From: Micavibrio sp. UBA6139
Lineage (GTDB): Bacteria > Pseudomonadota > Alphaproteobacteria > Micavibrionales > Micavibrionaceae
Reading direction: 5' to 3'
NCBI GenBank assembly: GCA_002423285.1
Contig: DIVF01000038.1
Coordinates: 1 to 49,400, forward strand
DNA length: 49,400 nt
Below, piece after piece: positions 34,069-41,521 of the stretch. A program made the translations under genes and the position numbers. Within the stretch, counting starts at the first letter, position 1; each line of letters begins with the position of its first letter. The notes under the pieces were generated by a model. That model was not told where the DNA came from. It did not search any database and saw nothing but the letters and a program-made list of their open reading frames with translations.

Positions 34069-34626
34069 GTGATAGGAAAGGCAGAAAAGGCGCGGTTTTT
34101 GAAAAAAACCGATGGCTCAATGGCGGTTGAATTCGCCATGCTGATTTTCCCTACCATTTTTCTGACTTTCGCGATTATTGAACTGTGTTTGTTTTTTGCC
34201 GCGTCAAACATGGTCGAGGGCGGAATCAGCGCCAGTGCCCGCATGATCCGCACCGGACAATTGCAGCAGGTGGAAAACAGTACTCCTGAAGAAGCCTTCC
34301 GTGAAGAAATCTGTAACCACATGTTTGTTCTGGTTGATTGCAATAACGTCATCATGGAAGTGGTCGCTCTGCCGGATGATGATTTTGGCAGTGCCGGTGA
34401 TTATCAAATTGAATATGACGAAGACGGCAACGTAAAGCCGCGCCCGTTTGACGCCGGTGGGTCCAGTGATGTTGTGTTGATCCGTGCAATTTATGATTAC
34501 AAGCTGTTAACGCCGTTTTTCGCGGATGTGTTTTCAAAAACGGGTGATGGCATGATCCGGATTGTGACAACCATCGTTTTACAAACAGAGCCGTATGATT
34601 TTGGCGAAGAACAGGCGGAGCTGTGA
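34069..34626 (+). CDS. TadE-like minor pilin / pilus assembly protein
   Basis: 185 residues from GTG 34069, which has GGGGA about 9 nt upstream; TTG 34054 is an alternative. It has a short basic leader, then DGSMAVEFAMLIFPTIFLTFAIIELCLFFAASNMVEGG, the prepilin-like Glu and transmembrane helix of TadE proteins. The remaining domain is periplasmic. TadE and TadF are pseudopilins processed by the prepilin peptidase. The stop overlaps the next reading frame. Confidence 0.88.
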   Translation: MIGKAEKARFLKKTDGSMAVEFAMLIFPTIFLTFAIIELCLFFAASNMVEGGISASARMIRTGQLQQVENSTPEEAFREEICNHMFVLVDCNNVIMEVVALPDDDFGSAGDYQIEYDEDGNVKPRPFDAGGSSDVVLIRAIYDYKLLTPFFADVFSKTGDGMIRIVTTIVLQTEPYDFGEEQAEL

Positions 34627-34628
34627 CG

Positions 34629-35165
34629 ATGATGATTGCGAACCTGATAAGGCGCTGGAAATCGCAAACGCAAGGCGCGGCCATGATGGAGGCTGCCATA
34701 TTATTTCCGGTTTTGTTGACGATGTTATTTGGCGTTTATGATATTGGTCATGCCATTACCGCTAACCACAAAATGATTACGGCATCGCAAGTGGCTGCGG
34801 ATTTGATTACCCGGACACCGTCCGTGTCCACCGATGAGCTGAATCAGGCGATTGAAGCGGCTGGGCTGGCCATGGCACCCTATGCGGATGGCTCCAGCAT
34901 TGGCATTGATATTATCAGTGTCCGGTTTGATGAGGACGATAATCCGCAACAGGTTTGGCGGGAAACGCGCAACATGAACATCAACCAGAATGATGCCGCG
35001 CTTGAAAAAAGCCGGGGTCTGGGGACGGAAGGTGAGGGTGCCATGATTGTCACGGTGCTTTATGATTATGTTCCGACATTCGGCAATGTTGTGATCAAAA
35101 ACTTCAGGCTGCGTGAAACAGCCTTTGCTCGCGGACGCCGCAGTTCCGTGGTGTCGCGTGAATAG
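34629..35165 (+). CDS. Second TadE-like minor pilin
   Basis: 178 residues from ATG 34629, which has GGAG 8 nt upstream inside the preceding gene; GTG 34623 is too close to that site. The leader and helix are QGAAMMEAAILFPVLLTMLFGVYDIGHAITANHKM, typical of TadE/TadF pseudopilins. Only 2 nt separate it from the first TadE-like gene. The C-terminal domain has the strand pattern VTVLYDYVPTF seen also in its neighbour (IRAIYDYKLLTPFF). Confidence 0.87.
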   Translation: MMIANLIRRWKSQTQGAAMMEAAILFPVLLTMLFGVYDIGHAITANHKMITASQVAADLITRTPSVSTDELNQAIEAAGLAMAPYADGSSIGIDIISVRFDEDDNPQQVWRETRNMNINQNDAALEKSRGLGTEGEGAMIVTVLYDYVPTFGNVVIKNFRLRETAFARGRRSSVVSRE

Positions 35166-35174
35166 GATTTTAAA

Positions 35175-36845
35175 ATGAACGCTAAAGATAAAGTGGAGAC
35201 AACCATGCCGCAGAACCGGGGATTGATGATCTTGTTTTCGAGCCTTTGGCGCCGCTGGGCTGCGCTGGAGCAGGCCTCGATTGCGGTTTATGTCGGTTTT
35301 ATGATTCCGGCGCTGATTTCCGCGATTGCGCTGAGTGTTGACTTATCGCAGGCCTATCTGGTGCGCGAACGCTTGAGCCGTGCCATTGATGCCGCGGCCC
35401 TGGCGGTGGCAGGTTCCAGTTTTGCGGGTGATGCTGAGGCGCAAGAGGCGGCCATTAACAAGCGCGTGCAGGATTTCATCAAGGCAAACTATCCGGAAGA
35501 AAAAATTGGCGCGGCCTTGAATATCAAGGTTGAAGTGAACGGCGATGACATTACCGTCAGTGCGGATGCCGAATATCACACGTTCTTTATGAATGCGATT
35601 GGCATTAATGTGATGAGCGTGAGTGCCAGTGCGACGGTGCGTAAGCAGGTGAAGGGGGTTGAGGCTATTCTTGTTCTCGATAACACCGGATCAATGGATT
35701 ATAAACCCAGCGGTGCGCCGAAGAAGAATATTGAGGCATTGAAGGATGCCGCCAACTTGTTTGTTACGATCATGTATAACAAGGCGCAATCACCAGAAGA
35801 TGTGCGTATTGGCTTGGTGCCATATGCGAACGCGGTGCGTATTGGCCGTTATGGGCTTGGGCAATTGCCAGATGGGTCACCCTATCTGGACCGTGATGGC
35901 GATCCGGTTGATCCGTTTGTTACTTTACCTGCCGGGGTTAGTTACACAACATCTGCCACGAACGCCACAGGGTGGAATGGATGCGTTGTTGAGCATAAAC
36001 CGCAGAATTATAATTCAAATGCCACGCATGTTGCAGGATCATATGGTCAATTGTGGAAAGTTGGCAATAGCTGGAACGGTCATGGCTGGAATCCGGCGGT
36101 TGGAAATAACGATCCAAGCCCTCAGGATTATCTCGATGATTATGAAGGCCCCTGGGATATTTATATGTTCGGAAAAATCATTGCTCAGAACTCTAAATGT
36201 TCAGATCAGGGGACTGGTTATAGTAACTCAGCGGCGAATTGCAGTTCGTGTCTGGGCAGTAGCAGCAGATGCAACGCGACCTATTGCTATTGCAAATACA
36301 CAGAACCCAATAACAGTTGCCCGCGCGCCAGTGTTCTGCCGCTGACCAATGATCGTGATACTTTAACGGCGGCCATTAATAACATGCAGGCCCATGGTAA
36401 TACGCAAGGGAATGCCGGTATGATCTGGGGTTCGCGTCTGATTTCACCAGAGCCCCCATTTACGGAAGGGGCCCCATGGGATAGCGAGTATTGGCAAAAA
36501 GCCATCATCATGATGACCGATGGTGATAATACGATGGATGGTACGTATTCGAATTACTGGGTCAGTGCCAAGAATGACATCAATGTTAATACCAGTGGCG
36601 GCGTTGATGGTTTGAACCAGCGTTTTGCAGATACGTGCGATGATCTGAAATCGGAAAATAAAGACGTGCTGATTTACACCATCGTCTTCCGTTCGCAAAC
36701 AGCGGTGTCCGCCGCAAACAAAGCGTATTACCGCGATTGCGCAACACAGCCATCAATGTATTACGATGCGCCCGATCAGGAATCGCTGCAACAGGCCTTC
36801 GAAAATATCGCGCGGGAGTTGAGCAATCTTCACCTGACAAAATAG
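35175..36845 (+). CDS. TadG-like pilus protein with vWA domain and cysteine-rich insert
   Basis: 556 residues. The N-terminal membrane helix (YVGFMIPALISAIALSVDLSQAYLVRERL) and DAAALAVAG stretch are typical of TadG. The von Willebrand A domain has EAILVLDNTGSMDY with a MIDAS-type D-x-T-G-S at residue 169, and MTDGDNTMDG near residue 447. Between them, residues about 341-385 form a cysteine-rich insert with nine Cys in 45 residues (NSKCSDQG, NCSSCLGSSSRC, TYCYCKY, NSCPR). The base composition is more AT-rich from about 35930 to 36330. AGGA lies 8 nt before ATG 35175. It may act as a tip adhesin or anchor. Confidence 0.88.
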   Translation: MNAKDKVETTMPQNRGLMILFSSLWRRWAALEQASIAVYVGFMIPALISAIALSVDLSQAYLVRERLSRAIDAAALAVAGSSFAGDAEAQEAAINKRVQDFIKANYPEEKIGAALNIKVEVNGDDITVSADAEYHTFFMNAIGINVMSVSASATVRKQVKGVEAILVLDNTGSMDYKPSGAPKKNIEALKDAANLFVTIMYNKAQSPEDVRIGLVPYANAVRIGRYGLGQLPDGSPYLDRDGDPVDPFVTLPAGVSYTTSATNATGWNGCVVEHKPQNYNSNATHVAGSYGQLWKVGNSWNGHGWNPAVGNNDPSPQDYLDDYEGPWDIYMFGKIIAQNSKCSDQGTGYSNSAANCSSCLGSSSRCNATYCYCKYTEPNNSCPRASVLPLTNDRDTLTAAINNMQAHGNTQGNAGMIWGSRLISPEPPFTEGAPWDSEYWQKAIIMMTDGDNTMDGTYSNYWVSAKNDINVNTSGGVDGLNQRFADTCDDLKSENKDVLIYTIVFRSQTAVSAANKAYYRDCATQPSMYYDAPDQESLQQAFENIARELSNLHLTK

Positions 36846-36873
36846 GGGTTCAGTCATGTCTAATAATACTTGA

Positions 36874-37077
36874 ATGGAGCATCTTTACGGTTACTGCGGC
36901 ATGTTCGTTTTTCTATGTTCTTTATGTAATGACCCAATAAAGGACAGTAATGAAGTAATCATTGATACTATAGAAGATGATATTCACGAAGCCGGTAAAA
37001 TTTTATGTAAAAAAGATGAAAATCGAAGATGTTTTACTTTGGAGCTCTTGTTATTTTCAATAAAACATCACCATTAA
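36874..37077 (+). CDS. Doubtful small ORF, 67 residues
   Basis: An AT-rich frame in the 380-bp gap between tadG and flp: MEHLYGYCGMFVFLCSLCNDP... ending in KHHH. It has four Cys, two close together (CSLC). There is no clear ribosome-binding site and no family I recognise. The composition differs from its neighbours, so it may be a small acquired gene or a chance frame in the flp leader region. Confidence 0.2.
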   Translation: MEHLYGYCGMFVFLCSLCNDPIKDSNEVIIDTIEDDIHEAGKILCKKDENRRCFTLELLLFSIKHHH

Positions 37078-37087
37078 CTTGCCACTT

Positions 37088-37102
37088 TTAACTACTCTTT
37101 AA
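37088..37102. promoter_or_regulatory. Predicted CtrA-type binding site upstream of flp
   Basis: TTAA-CTACTCT-TTAA is a perfect match to the alphaproteobacterial CtrA consensus TTAA-N7-TTAA. A further TTAAC half-site is at 37074-37078. It lies 124 bp before the flp start, in the only place where a pilin promoter can be. CtrA is known to activate pilA in Caulobacter. About one such 8-base match is expected by chance in 49 kb, so position is the main support. Confidence 0.5.
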
Positions 37103-37136
37103 AAAGTTCTAGTATATTCTGATAGATGTAGGTTAG

Positions 37137-37174
37137 GCTTCAGTCGTACTGCAATGGTACGCACGAGCTGAAGC
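37137..37174 (+). promoter_or_regulatory. Leader hairpin in the flp 5' untranslated region
   Basis: GCTTCAG (37137-37143) pairs with CTGAAGC (37168-37174), and inside it CGTAC (37145-37149) pairs with GTACG (37157-37161). No T-run follows. It lies 51 nt before the flp start and may stabilise the pilin mRNA or regulate its translation. Confidence 0.5.
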
Positions 37175-37225
37175 TCTCAAGGGTTCAACAAGCTGGAAAC
37201 AAAAATATACGAAGGAGTTACCAAT

Positions 37226-37432
37226 ATGATCACCAAGATTATGGCGTTTATGTATGCCTATAAGAAAGATATTAAAGGCGCGACCGCAATTGAATACGGC
37301 CTGATTGCAGGCGGTATTTCTTTGGCAATTGTTGCTGCTGTTTTCGCATTCGGGGGTGACTTGAAGGCCCTGTTCTCGACACTGGCCGACGTTATGGCTG
37401 ATTCCCGCACGAAAGCGGAAGCGAACCTGTAA
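37226..37432 (+). CDS. flp: Flp/PilA-type major pilin
   Basis: 68 residues. A basic leader (YAYKKDIKG) is cut after Gly, leaving ATAIEYGLIAGGISLAIVAAVFAFGG with Glu5 and Tyr6, the class IVb Flp signature. The remainder is short and polar, ending in a Lys/Glu-rich tail. A strong GAAGGAG site precedes ATG 37226. The gene has its own upstream regulatory region (CtrA-type site, leader hairpin) and is cut off from cpaA by a strong terminator, which fits high expression of the main pilus subunit. Confidence 0.95.
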   Translation: MITKIMAFMYAYKKDIKGATAIEYGLIAGGISLAIVAAVFAFGGDLKALFSTLADVMADSRTKAEANL

Positions 37433-37454
37433 TAGGTTTTTTCAATTGATCAAC

Positions 37455-37488
37455 AAAGCCCATCTCGCTTTATCGGGATGGGCTTTTT
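37455..37488 (+). terminator. Strong intrinsic terminator after flp
   Basis: AAAGCCCATCTCG (37455-37467) pairs with CGGGATGGGCTTT (37474-37486), 12 Watson-Crick pairs and one G-T pair, ending in five T. It separates the pilin transcript from cpaA. Confidence 0.92.
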
Positions 37489-37523
37489 GATTCTTTGGGC
37501 GCGTAATTTATGGGGCATAGGCG

Positions 37524-38066
37524 ATGACCATCTTTATGGCGATATATGCAGCAGGGGTGCTGCTGGCACTGGCGGGGCTGGTTGCGGCCTGTATCAGTGA
37601 TTTTCGCACCATGACCATTCCCAATTTTATGCCGATTATGGTTGCGGCCGGTTTTGTTGTTGCCTATGGCGGTGCGGCGGGTGTTGCGCAGGACGGGGGT
37701 CCGGTGCTGTTTTCCTCGCTGGCGGTTCATGCGGTGGCGTTTGTCTTGATCTTTGCGGTAACCTTCCTGATGTTTGCGCTGGGCGTGTGGGGGGCTGGGG
37801 ATTCGAAGCTGGCGGCAGCGATTGGTCTGTGGCTGGGGCTGGCCGGGGTGGTGCCGTTTCTTTTGATGATGTCGATTGCGGGGTTGGGGCTGGTGGCGGT
37901 GTTTCCGATTTTGCGGCGTATGAGCCGTGTTCCGCTGTGGCTGGGGCCTGATTCATGGTGGGGGCGATTGGCGCACGGCGAAAAAACGGTTCCTTATGGA
38001 ATTGCGATTGCTGTGGGGGCGATCTGGGCCTTCTACCGCTTGGGTTATTTTGTGCCCCTATCGTAG
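37524..38066 (+). CDS. cpaA: Prepilin peptidase CpaA/TadV
   Basis: 180 residues, an inner-membrane aspartic protease of the TadV type that lacks the N-methyltransferase domain. Catalytic Asp motifs are CISDFRTMTIPN and GAGDSKLAAAIG. About five hydrophobic helices are seen. It removes leaders from Flp and from TadE/TadF-type pseudopilins. It is the first gene after the flp terminator, so a separate promoter or read-through is required; cpaB follows after 156 bp. Confidence 0.93.
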   Translation: MTIFMAIYAAGVLLALAGLVAACISDFRTMTIPNFMPIMVAAGFVVAYGGAAGVAQDGGPVLFSSLAVHAVAFVLIFAVTFLMFALGVWGAGDSKLAAAIGLWLGLAGVVPFLLMMSIAGLGLVAVFPILRRMSRVPLWLGPDSWWGRLAHGEKTVPYGIAIAVGAIWAFYRLGYFVPLS

Positions 38067-38222
38067 TTACGGATATTTGATTTTTGAAACAGGGGCTTTT
38101 GTGATTTTATTAAACTGTAAAACAAGATATAATTGTTTTCTGTCCACAGCCCTGCCATTTCTGGCGCGGTATCTTATGTCATTTAATGTCACTTCTGCTT
38201 TCTCCAAACCCGTGAGGGGACG

Positions 38223-39125
38223 ATGAACAAAAACGTTTTGATCGCTTTCGGCGGTGCAACCCTGATTGCCATTGTGGTGGCGATGTTGCTGAGCGCTATG
38301 CTCAAGGGCGGCAAAGAAGAAAAGCAGGCGGCCGTCCAAGAAGTGCCCAAGACCCAGATCATGGTTGCGTTAAAGCCGATTGAGGTCGGCAACCTGCTGA
38401 CCGAAGCAAACGTGAAATGGAAGACATGGCCCGTGGATGCCGTGTTCCCCGGTACAGTTGAGCGTTTGGATAAGAAAAAGCCGCTGGAGGTTCTCTCTGG
38501 TCGTGCGATTCGCCCGATTGCGATTGATGAGCCAATTTTGAAATCGGCGATCGTCAGTGATGATGGTGGTTTTCTGGCTGCCGCGTTGGAGCCCGGCTAC
38601 CGCGCTGTCGCGGTCAGTGTTGGTGCATCGACGATGGCGGGTGGTTTTATTAACCCCGGCGATTTCGTTGATGTCATCCTGACCTACCGCGTATCGATCA
38701 GTGCCAATAGCCCGGACGAATTCGTTCAGGGCAAAATGCAAGAAGTGATTGCTGAAAACGTCAATCGCTATGCCACGGAAACCATTTTGAAAAACATCAA
38801 GGTGCTGGGCGTTGACCAGCGCGCGACCAAGGGCGAAGAAACCGGTGCCAAGGTTGGTAAAACCATTACCCTGCAGGTGGATGAACGTCAGGCCGAAATT
38901 ATGGCGCTGGGCAAACAGATGGGCGATATTTCGCTGGCCCTGCGTCCGCTGGGTGATGACAAGATTACCGATCCAACAGGCCCTGTTGTATCGGACGTGC
39001 GGATCATTCGTATGAACAGGGAGGTTGCGGCTGAAATGAAGGCGTTGATCGAAAGCGCCGGTGGGCAGCAGCATAATGTTCGAATCTATAACGGGGGCGA
39101 TGTTCAAAATCTCCCGACGCGCTAA
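38223..39125 (+). CDS. cpaB: Pilus assembly protein CpaB/RcpC
   Basis: 300 residues. An N-terminal membrane anchor (VLIAFGGATLIAIVVAMLLSAML) is followed by a SAF-type domain (TQIMVALKPIEVGNLLTEANVKWKTWP and LSGRAIRPIAIDEPIL) and GYRAVAVSVGASTMAGGFINPGDFVDVILT, the RcpC/CpaB signature. It is a periplasmic partner of the secretin. GAGGGG precedes ATG 38223. A perfect TATAAT at 38128-38133 in the 156-bp gap upstream lacks a clear -35 element. Confidence 0.93.
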   Translation: MNKNVLIAFGGATLIAIVVAMLLSAMLKGGKEEKQAAVQEVPKTQIMVALKPIEVGNLLTEANVKWKTWPVDAVFPGTVERLDKKKPLEVLSGRAIRPIAIDEPILKSAIVSDDGGFLAAALEPGYRAVAVSVGASTMAGGFINPGDFVDVILTYRVSISANSPDEFVQGKMQEVIAENVNRYATETILKNIKVLGVDQRATKGEETGAKVGKTITLQVDERQAEIMALGKQMGDISLALRPLGDDKITDPTGPVVSDVRIIRMNREVAAEMKALIESAGGQQHNVRIYNGGDVQNLPTR

Positions 39126-39204
39126 ATCCTACTTCTATGTTATCTCCTCGGGCCATTCGGCCATTGAAATATCCAAACTTGCCAAAACTTATATGTGTGC
39201 TGTC

Positions 39205-40734
39205 ATGAAAAATACTTCCATGAAACATTCCGGCTTTAAATCCGGCTTTCCACGGGTTCGTCCCTTATTGCTGCTGGCGGTATTGGCGGCGATTGGCATG
39301 TCGGTATCCACAGGCTTTGTGCACGCGGAAAAAGCTGATCTGAGTGCCATTGGCGCTAAGAAAGACCAACTGGTTCAGGTGACGCTGGGCAAGGGCGAGA
39401 TTGTAAAAATCAATGGCGTGGTGGCGGATGTTCTGGTTGCCAACCCGGCGATTGCCGATGTTGTCGCGATTCAGGCCGATAAGCTGTACATCGTCGGTTC
39501 CCAATTGGGTGATACGAACCTGATGGTTCTGGATGCTGGCGGTAACGTGATTCAACGCATGGATATTCATGTAAAAATTGATGAAACCGCCGTTCAGGCC
39601 TATCTGGATGAAACCTATCCGAATGAGCATGTGAAGGTGAAGGCGCTGAATGATCAGGTGATGTTGACCGGGACAGTGTCCAACCCGGCCGTTGCCAATC
39701 GGATCACGCAGGTTGTTTCTGCTTATATTGGTGAAATCCAGGATATGGATGGTGTTGCAGATAGAATTATCGTCAATATGCTGGATGTAAAAGGCGAACA
39801 GCAGGTGATGCTGAAGGTTCGCATTATGGAGGCGTCTAAGAACCTGATTAAGGAACTGGGCATTGAAACAGATTTGACCACGACAGGGACCGGGCTGGGC
39901 AATAATTTGGCAGGGGGTTTTGCTTCTGCAACGGGGACCGGTTTAACGCAACCTTCCATGGCGGCGGGCGCTCTGGTCTTCAACGATGGTAACTTTGGTC
40001 CCCTTTCTGTTGTTCTGAATGCATTGGAACAGGGCGATATGGTGCGGATGCTGGCGGAACCAAACCTGACCGCGATTTCAGGGCAGGAAGCAGGCTTCTT
40101 GGCTGGTGGTGAGTTCCCGGTTCCGGGTGGTCGTGATGATGAGGGTAACGTTATTATTCAGTATCGCTCCTTTGGTGTGTCACTCAATTTCAAACCGGTT
40201 GTTCTGTCTGAAAATCGCATTAACTTGCAACTGAACACGGAAGTGTCTTCATTGGCGCGTGATGAAAGCGTCACGATTGCAGGGCTGGATGTACCGGGTC
40301 TGAATATTCGCCGTGCTTCGACCACGGTAGAGGTTCCAAGCGGTGGCGGGTTGATGATTGGTGGCTTGTTACAGACAAGCACGGTTAAGGGTATGGCTGG
40401 CTTGCCGGGTATTAAGAATGTTCCCGTTTTAGGTGATCTTATTTCATCGCGCAGCTTTAACCGCGAAGAAACAGAATTGCTGGTTCTGGTGACGGCTTAT
40501 CTGGTGAAGCCGTATGCGGAGGCTGAAAGCAAGCCTGCACCAAATCAAAATTCAAATATGTATGGCCAGAACACATTGGGTCTTCCTCCGAAACAACCTG
40601 GAAAACCTGTTCCTGTTCAGGATAAAAATTCCCCCCTGACCAGCGCGTTTTCCGACAATATTCGTCGCATCTATGGCCGCAAGGCACCGGATATGATGAA
40701 TGACGGTTCGCGTTTTGGTTATTTGATAAATTGA
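39205..40734 (+). CDS. cpaC: Tad secretin CpaC/RcpA
   Basis: 509 residues from ATG 39205, which starts a signal peptide (KNTSMKHSGFKSGFPRVRPLLLLAVLAAIGMSVSTGFVHA-E). A frame open to 39061 would overlap cpaB and bury the signal. The pilus-type N-domain (IVKINGVVADVLVANPAIADVVAI) and a BON-type domain (VKALNDQVMLTGTVSNPAVANRI) precede the secretin domain (VMLKVRIMEASKNLIKELGI, MLAEPNLTAISGQEAGFLAGGEFPVPGG, GGGLMIGGLLQTS). It forms the outer-membrane channel for the pilus. No strong ribosome-binding site is seen. Confidence 0.94.
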   Translation: MKNTSMKHSGFKSGFPRVRPLLLLAVLAAIGMSVSTGFVHAEKADLSAIGAKKDQLVQVTLGKGEIVKINGVVADVLVANPAIADVVAIQADKLYIVGSQLGDTNLMVLDAGGNVIQRMDIHVKIDETAVQAYLDETYPNEHVKVKALNDQVMLTGTVSNPAVANRITQVVSAYIGEIQDMDGVADRIIVNMLDVKGEQQVMLKVRIMEASKNLIKELGIETDLTTTGTGLGNNLAGGFASATGTGLTQPSMAAGALVFNDGNFGPLSVVLNALEQGDMVRMLAEPNLTAISGQEAGFLAGGEFPVPGGRDDEGNVIIQYRSFGVSLNFKPVVLSENRINLQLNTEVSSLARDESVTIAGLDVPGLNIRRASTTVEVPSGGGLMIGGLLQTSTVKGMAGLPGIKNVPVLGDLISSRSFNREETELLVLVTAYLVKPYAEAESKPAPNQNSNMYGQNTLGLPPKQPGKPVPVQDKNSPLTSAFSDNIRRIYGRKAPDMMNDGSRFGYLIN

Positions 40735-40742
40735 GGTCAATG

Positions 40743-41414
40743 ATGCGTATTCAAAAACAGGCACACCGTGGAATGATGCTGGCAGGGGTCGGGGTTGCGG
40801 CCTTGTTGCTGTTGGGCGCATGCGACACCATTGTGAATAATAATCCCACAGCGATGGTTTCGCCGGGTGGCATTGAAACCTATAAGGATGAGATCGCGCT
40901 GGAGATTGAAACAGCGACGCTGGATGCCGGGAAAATGGAGCAGGTCAGCCGCCATTACTGGGCGCATGGTGATACGCCATTATTGTTGAGCGTCACCTAT
41001 GATCCGCATTCCAAAATCAACACGGCCATGAAGGCGACCAAGGAAGCGGCACGTTTAAAAACTTTGCTGGGCCAGCAGGGGACGGTGAATGTTCAAGCCG
41101 ATATTATGCCGGTGCAAGATTCCGGTGATGCGTCGAAAACAATCATTACCTATGATTCGGTGAATGCCCGTGGGCCATCGGAATGTCAGAATGCAAAGGT
41201 TGACCGTAATTTTACTGACTGGGAACGGGTCCCCGATTATAAAGTTGGTTGTGCCAGCGAAAACTATCTGGCCAAGCAGATTGCCCGCCCGAAAGACCTT
41301 CATGGCAGTGATGTTATGGATATCATGGATGGGCGTTTGCAGGCCAATACGGTTGAGTTGACCAAGAGCGGCCAGTCTTATCCGGCTCTAAAGGGCGAAA
41401 GCGCATCCGAATAA
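40743..41414 (+). CDS. cpaD: CpaD-family lipoprotein
   Basis: 223 residues. GAGG lies 6 nt before ATG 40743. The signal ends LLLLGAC (Cys27). The CpaD pattern is VSRHYWAHGDTPLLLSVTYDP, then ITYDSVNARGPSECQN and VGCASENYLAKQIARPKDLHG. CpaD is an outer-membrane lipoprotein needed for stable assembly of the secretin complex. It follows cpaC after 8 bp. The 107-bp gap to cpaE contains a hairpin at 41471-41492 (GAAC...GTTC). Confidence 0.93.
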   Translation: MRIQKQAHRGMMLAGVGVAALLLLGACDTIVNNNPTAMVSPGGIETYKDEIALEIETATLDAGKMEQVSRHYWAHGDTPLLLSVTYDPHSKINTAMKATKEAARLKTLLGQQGTVNVQADIMPVQDSGDASKTIITYDSVNARGPSECQNAKVDRNFTDWERVPDYKVGCASENYLAKQIARPKDLHGSDVMDIMDGRLQANTVELTKSGQSYPALKGESASE

Positions 41415-41521
41415 CCGAAAATGCCCGGTTTAAGTAACGAATTGGTAAGGAAATCAGGCAATTATAGTGTGAACGGGGGATCTTCCCGGTTCTCCAGAGT
41501 AACCATCCTGATTTGGCAGAT

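Noticed and set aside
38128..38133. Promoter for cpaB from the perfect TATAAT
   Set aside because: No -35 element lies at 16-18 bp spacing; the region is AT-rich, so the hexamer alone is weak support.
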